DNA of 15,097 nucleotides, taken from contig JAFZRK010000050.1 in assembly GCA_017619905.1 (NCBI GenBank), positions 1 to 15,097 of the forward strand, given 5' to 3'. This DNA comes from Bacillota bacterium (GTDB lineage Bacteria; Bacillota; Clostridia; Peptostreptococcales; Anaerovoracaceae). The notes under the pieces were generated by a model, which saw only the letters and a program-made list of their open reading frames with translations, had not been told where the DNA came from and made no database searches. Position numbers and translations under genes: made by a program. How positions within the stretch are numbered: the first letter of the stretch is position 1; each line of letters opens with the position of its first letter. Shown in pieces: positions 13,413 through 15,097 of the stretch.

Positions 13413-13658
13413 ATGGCACTCATTTTCAAGTACGCGATACAACTCAAGGAAATAGCGAAGGAACGCTACGGCCTCAACATGGAAGAGACCGACAACTGCG
13501 CGGGCCAGTTCTTTACGTTCGACAAGCCCATGCCGCAGGAATTCAAGGATTTTGTTTCGATGTTCCTGGACGACCGGAAGATGGCCCCCATCTTCTGGGA
13601 CGAAAAGAGCTTTTCCGTGCGCAGCCTCTACGGCAGCAAGCACGACATCCCGCTGTAG
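13413..13658 (+). CDS. Small unknown protein, 81 aa
   Basis: Not recognised. It is a soluble, mixed-charge protein without a signal peptide or membrane segment. It begins MALIFKYAIQLKEIAKERYG, contains one cysteine, and has an aromatic C-terminal half (FFTFDKPMPQEFKDFVSMFL, FWDEKSFSVRSLYG). Codon composition matches the flanking genes, and it follows the cupin gene by 34 nt, which supports it as real. The Shine-Dalgarno candidate GGAGG is 13 nt upstream and AAGG is closer, so the start is plausible but not certain. A REP-like palindrome begins 1 nt after its stop. Confidence 0.65.
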   Translation: MALIFKYAIQLKEIAKERYGLNMEETDNCAGQFFTFDKPMPQEFKDFVSMFLDDRKMAPIFWDEKSFSVRSLYGSKHDIPL

Positions 13659-13659
13659 C

Positions 13660-13684
13660 GGAACAGGGGACGGTTCTGTGTTCC
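13660..13684. repeat. REP-like 25-nt palindrome, copy B
   Basis: Arms GGAACAGGGGA and TTCTGTGTTCC around a CGG loop, with one mismatch and two G-T pairs. It shares ACAGGGGACGGT with copy A (4854-4878), has the same length, and again starts at a gene's 3' end. Confidence 0.6.
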
Positions 13685-13720
13685 ACCCGGTACTGGACCG
13701 TTGATCAAAGAAACTATTAC

Positions 13721-13754
13721 AGAAAAAAGAAAAGCCGCGGCATGCGCCGCGGCT
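13721..13754 (-). terminator. Terminator of the ABC-F gene
   Basis: AGCCGCGGC (13733-13741) and GCCGCGGCT (13746-13754) form a perfect 9-bp GC stem with a 4-nt loop. Read on the minus strand it is followed by TTTTCTTTTTTCT, a good U-tract. On the plus strand GCTTTAT follows, which may weakly end the cupin unit. Confidence 0.85.
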
Positions 13755-13783
13755 GCTTTATCGTATAACTGCGATCTACCCGG

Positions 13784-15097
13784 TTATTGCAGCTCCAGCC
13801 ACTGCCAGTAGGCATCGTCCAGGGCGGCCTTGGCTTCCTCCAGCTGTTTTGCGGTCTCTGCAGCTTTTGCGGGGTCGCCGAAGATTTCCGGTTTGCAAAG
13901 TTCCTCTTCCAGTTCCGCTATGCGCTGTTCCGCGTCATGTACGGCCTTTTCGGCGTTCTCCAGCAGCTTGGCAGCCCTTCGCGCCGCAGCGCTGGCTTCC
14001 TTCTTTGCCTTGTATGCGTCCGCGCCCTTCAGCTGCTCGCTTTGCGGGACATCCGTTGTGCCGGACGGCTGGTCAACTATGGATTCAGCGCCTTTCGCAT
14101 TGGCGTCCTCGCTGTCCTTGGCTCCCGCGCGGCCTTTGCCGTTCAGCTCCGCGCGCTTCTCTTCGTAGTAATCGTACTTGCCGGGATACTTTACGATGCC
14201 GTCCGCGGTCAGTTCCAGTATGGCCGTGGGCACATGCTGCAGCAGGTAGCGGTCGTGCGACACGATGATGACCGTCCCCGGGAAGTGCATTATGGCGTCC
14301 TCGAACACCTCCTTGGCCGCTATGTCCAGATGGTTGGTGGGCTCGTCGAATATAAGCAGGTTGGAGCCGGACATCATGAGCTTAAGCAGCGCCAGGCGGG
14401 CCTTTTCGCCGCCGGCCAGATCCGACACCTTCTTGAACACGTCGTCGCCTCGGAACAGGAAACTGCCAAGTATCTTGCGCAGATCGGTCTGGTCGTACCT
14501 GAAATATATGCGGTGGAGTTCTTCCAGGACTGTGTTGTCTCCCACGAGGCCGCGCTGCTCCTGGTCGTAATAGCCGGGCATCACGTTCTGTCCCAGCCGC
14601 ACGTAGCCGGCGCTGGGCCTCAGCTGCCCCAGTATTATCTTAAGGAGAGTGGTCTTTCCTATGCCGTTGGCGCCCACAAGGCAGATGCGGTCGTGCTTCT
14701 TTATGTCCAGACCCACGTTCTGGAACAGCGGCGCCGCTCCGGGGTACGCAAAGGACAGGCCCTCCGCGAACACCACGTCGTTGCCGGATGCCAGCTTCTC
14801 CGCAAAGTTTATCTTAAGCGTCTCGGAGAGCATTATGGGCTTTTCCAGACGTTCCACGTGCGCAAGCCGCTTCTCCCTGGACTGGGCGCGCTTTATCAGC
14901 TTTTCCGTGCCGCGCCCCTTGTAGCGGGCGATCAGCTCCTCCTGGTGCTTTATCTCTTCCTGCTGCTGTTCGTAGTGCTTAAGGTCTATCTCGTACTGCA
15001 GCTGCTTCTTCTGCTTGTAGGTACTGTAGTTGCCTTCGTAGCAGGTAAGGTGGCGGCGCTCGATCTCGAATATGCGGGTAACGCACTTATCCAGGAA
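13784..15097 (-). CDS. ABC-F family ATPase, C-terminal 437 aa (5' truncated by window)
   Basis: A cytosolic ribosome-associated ATPase of the ABC-F type (two ATPase domains, no membrane part). The frame is open to the window edge (FLDKCVTRIFEIERRH). The window holds the end of domain 1 (YEGNYSTYKQKKQLQYE), then the helical interdomain linker that in this family contacts P-site tRNA (about residues 20-90 of the visible part). The second ATPase domain has Walker A GANGIGKTT, signature LAGGEKARL, Walker B LLIFDEPTNHLD and switch SHDRYLL. A linker (KGRAGAKDSEDANAKG...) and a C-terminal coiled coil (AAKLLENAEKAVHDAEQ, KQLEEAKAAL) follow, as in Uup/YfmR-like members. The likely role is rescue of stalled ribosomes. 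Antibiotic protection cannot be judged without the first domain. It ends at a strong terminator. Confidence 0.93.
   Translation of the reverse strand, partial: FLDKCVTRIFEIERRHLTCYEGNYSTYKQKKQLQYEIDLKHYEQQQEEIKHQEELIARYKGRGTEKLIKRAQSREKRLAHVERLEKPIMLSETLKINFAEKLASGNDVVFAEGLSFAYPGAAPLFQNVGLDIKKHDRICLVGANGIGKTTLLKIILGQLRPSAGYVRLGQNVMPGYYDQEQRGLVGDNTVLEELHRIYFRYDQTDLRKILGSFLFRGDDVFKKVSDLAGGEKARLALLKLMMSGSNLLIFDEPTNHLDIAAKEVFEDAIMHFPGTVIIVSHDRYLLQHVPTAILELTADGIVKYPGKYDYYEEKRAELNGKGRAGAKDSEDANAKGAESIVDQPSGTTDVPQSEQLKGADAYKAKKEASAAARRAAKLLENAEKAVHDAEQRIAELEEELCKPEIFGDPAKAAETAKQLEEAKAALDDAYWQWLELQ

Overview
The window looks like chromosome from an anaerobic, Clostridia-type member of the Bacillota. 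Two things suggest this. The first is the housekeeping order ftsH - coaX - dus - greA - lysS on one strand, a Firmicutes-style cluster. The second is the pair of PucR/CdaR-type regulators beside a GPH symporter and a UroD-fold methyltransferase-like protein. Genes are GC-rich at third positions yet use the isoleucine codon ATA heavily, except in one region noted below. The genus cannot be named from sequence alone.

Region 1 (1-6691, + strand). The 3' part of ftsH (membrane AAA+ protease) overlaps a PucR-family regulator. Then follow coaX (type III pantothenate kinase), a tRNA-dihydrouridine synthase overlapping coaX by 4 bp, greA and lysS. A 25-nt REP-like palindrome starts at the greA stop codon, and lysS ends at a rho-independent terminator (6659-6691).

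Region 2 (6492-6968, no gene). This intergenic space between convergent lysS and the second PucR gene holds a small hairpin cluster, the lysS terminator and three successive C-rich/G-rich hairpins that can terminate in both directions.

Region 3 (6969-11392). A 539-aa PucR-type regulator (minus strand) is divergent from a GPH/MelB-type transporter, which is followed by a UroD-superfamily protein. Good sigma-A-type promoters face away from each other in the 242-bp gap. The transporter and UroD genes share a codon style (AGA arginine, ATC isoleucine) unlike the flanking genes. The simplest reading is a regulated uptake-and-conversion unit for an unknown small, possibly methylated, compound. No corrinoid protein or reactivase is present in the window.

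Region 4 (11394-13684, + strand). A two-TM protein of unknown function has its own promoter. A YdjM-type membrane hydrolase gene follows, with a LexA/DinR-like box overlapping its promoter. Next come a single-domain cupin and an 81-aa unknown protein, ending in a second copy of the REP-like palindrome.

Region 5 (13721-15097, minus strand). This is the 3' part of an ABC-F ATPase gene (interdomain linker, second ATPase domain, C-terminal coiled coil) with a strong terminator. Its first ATPase domain lies beyond the window.
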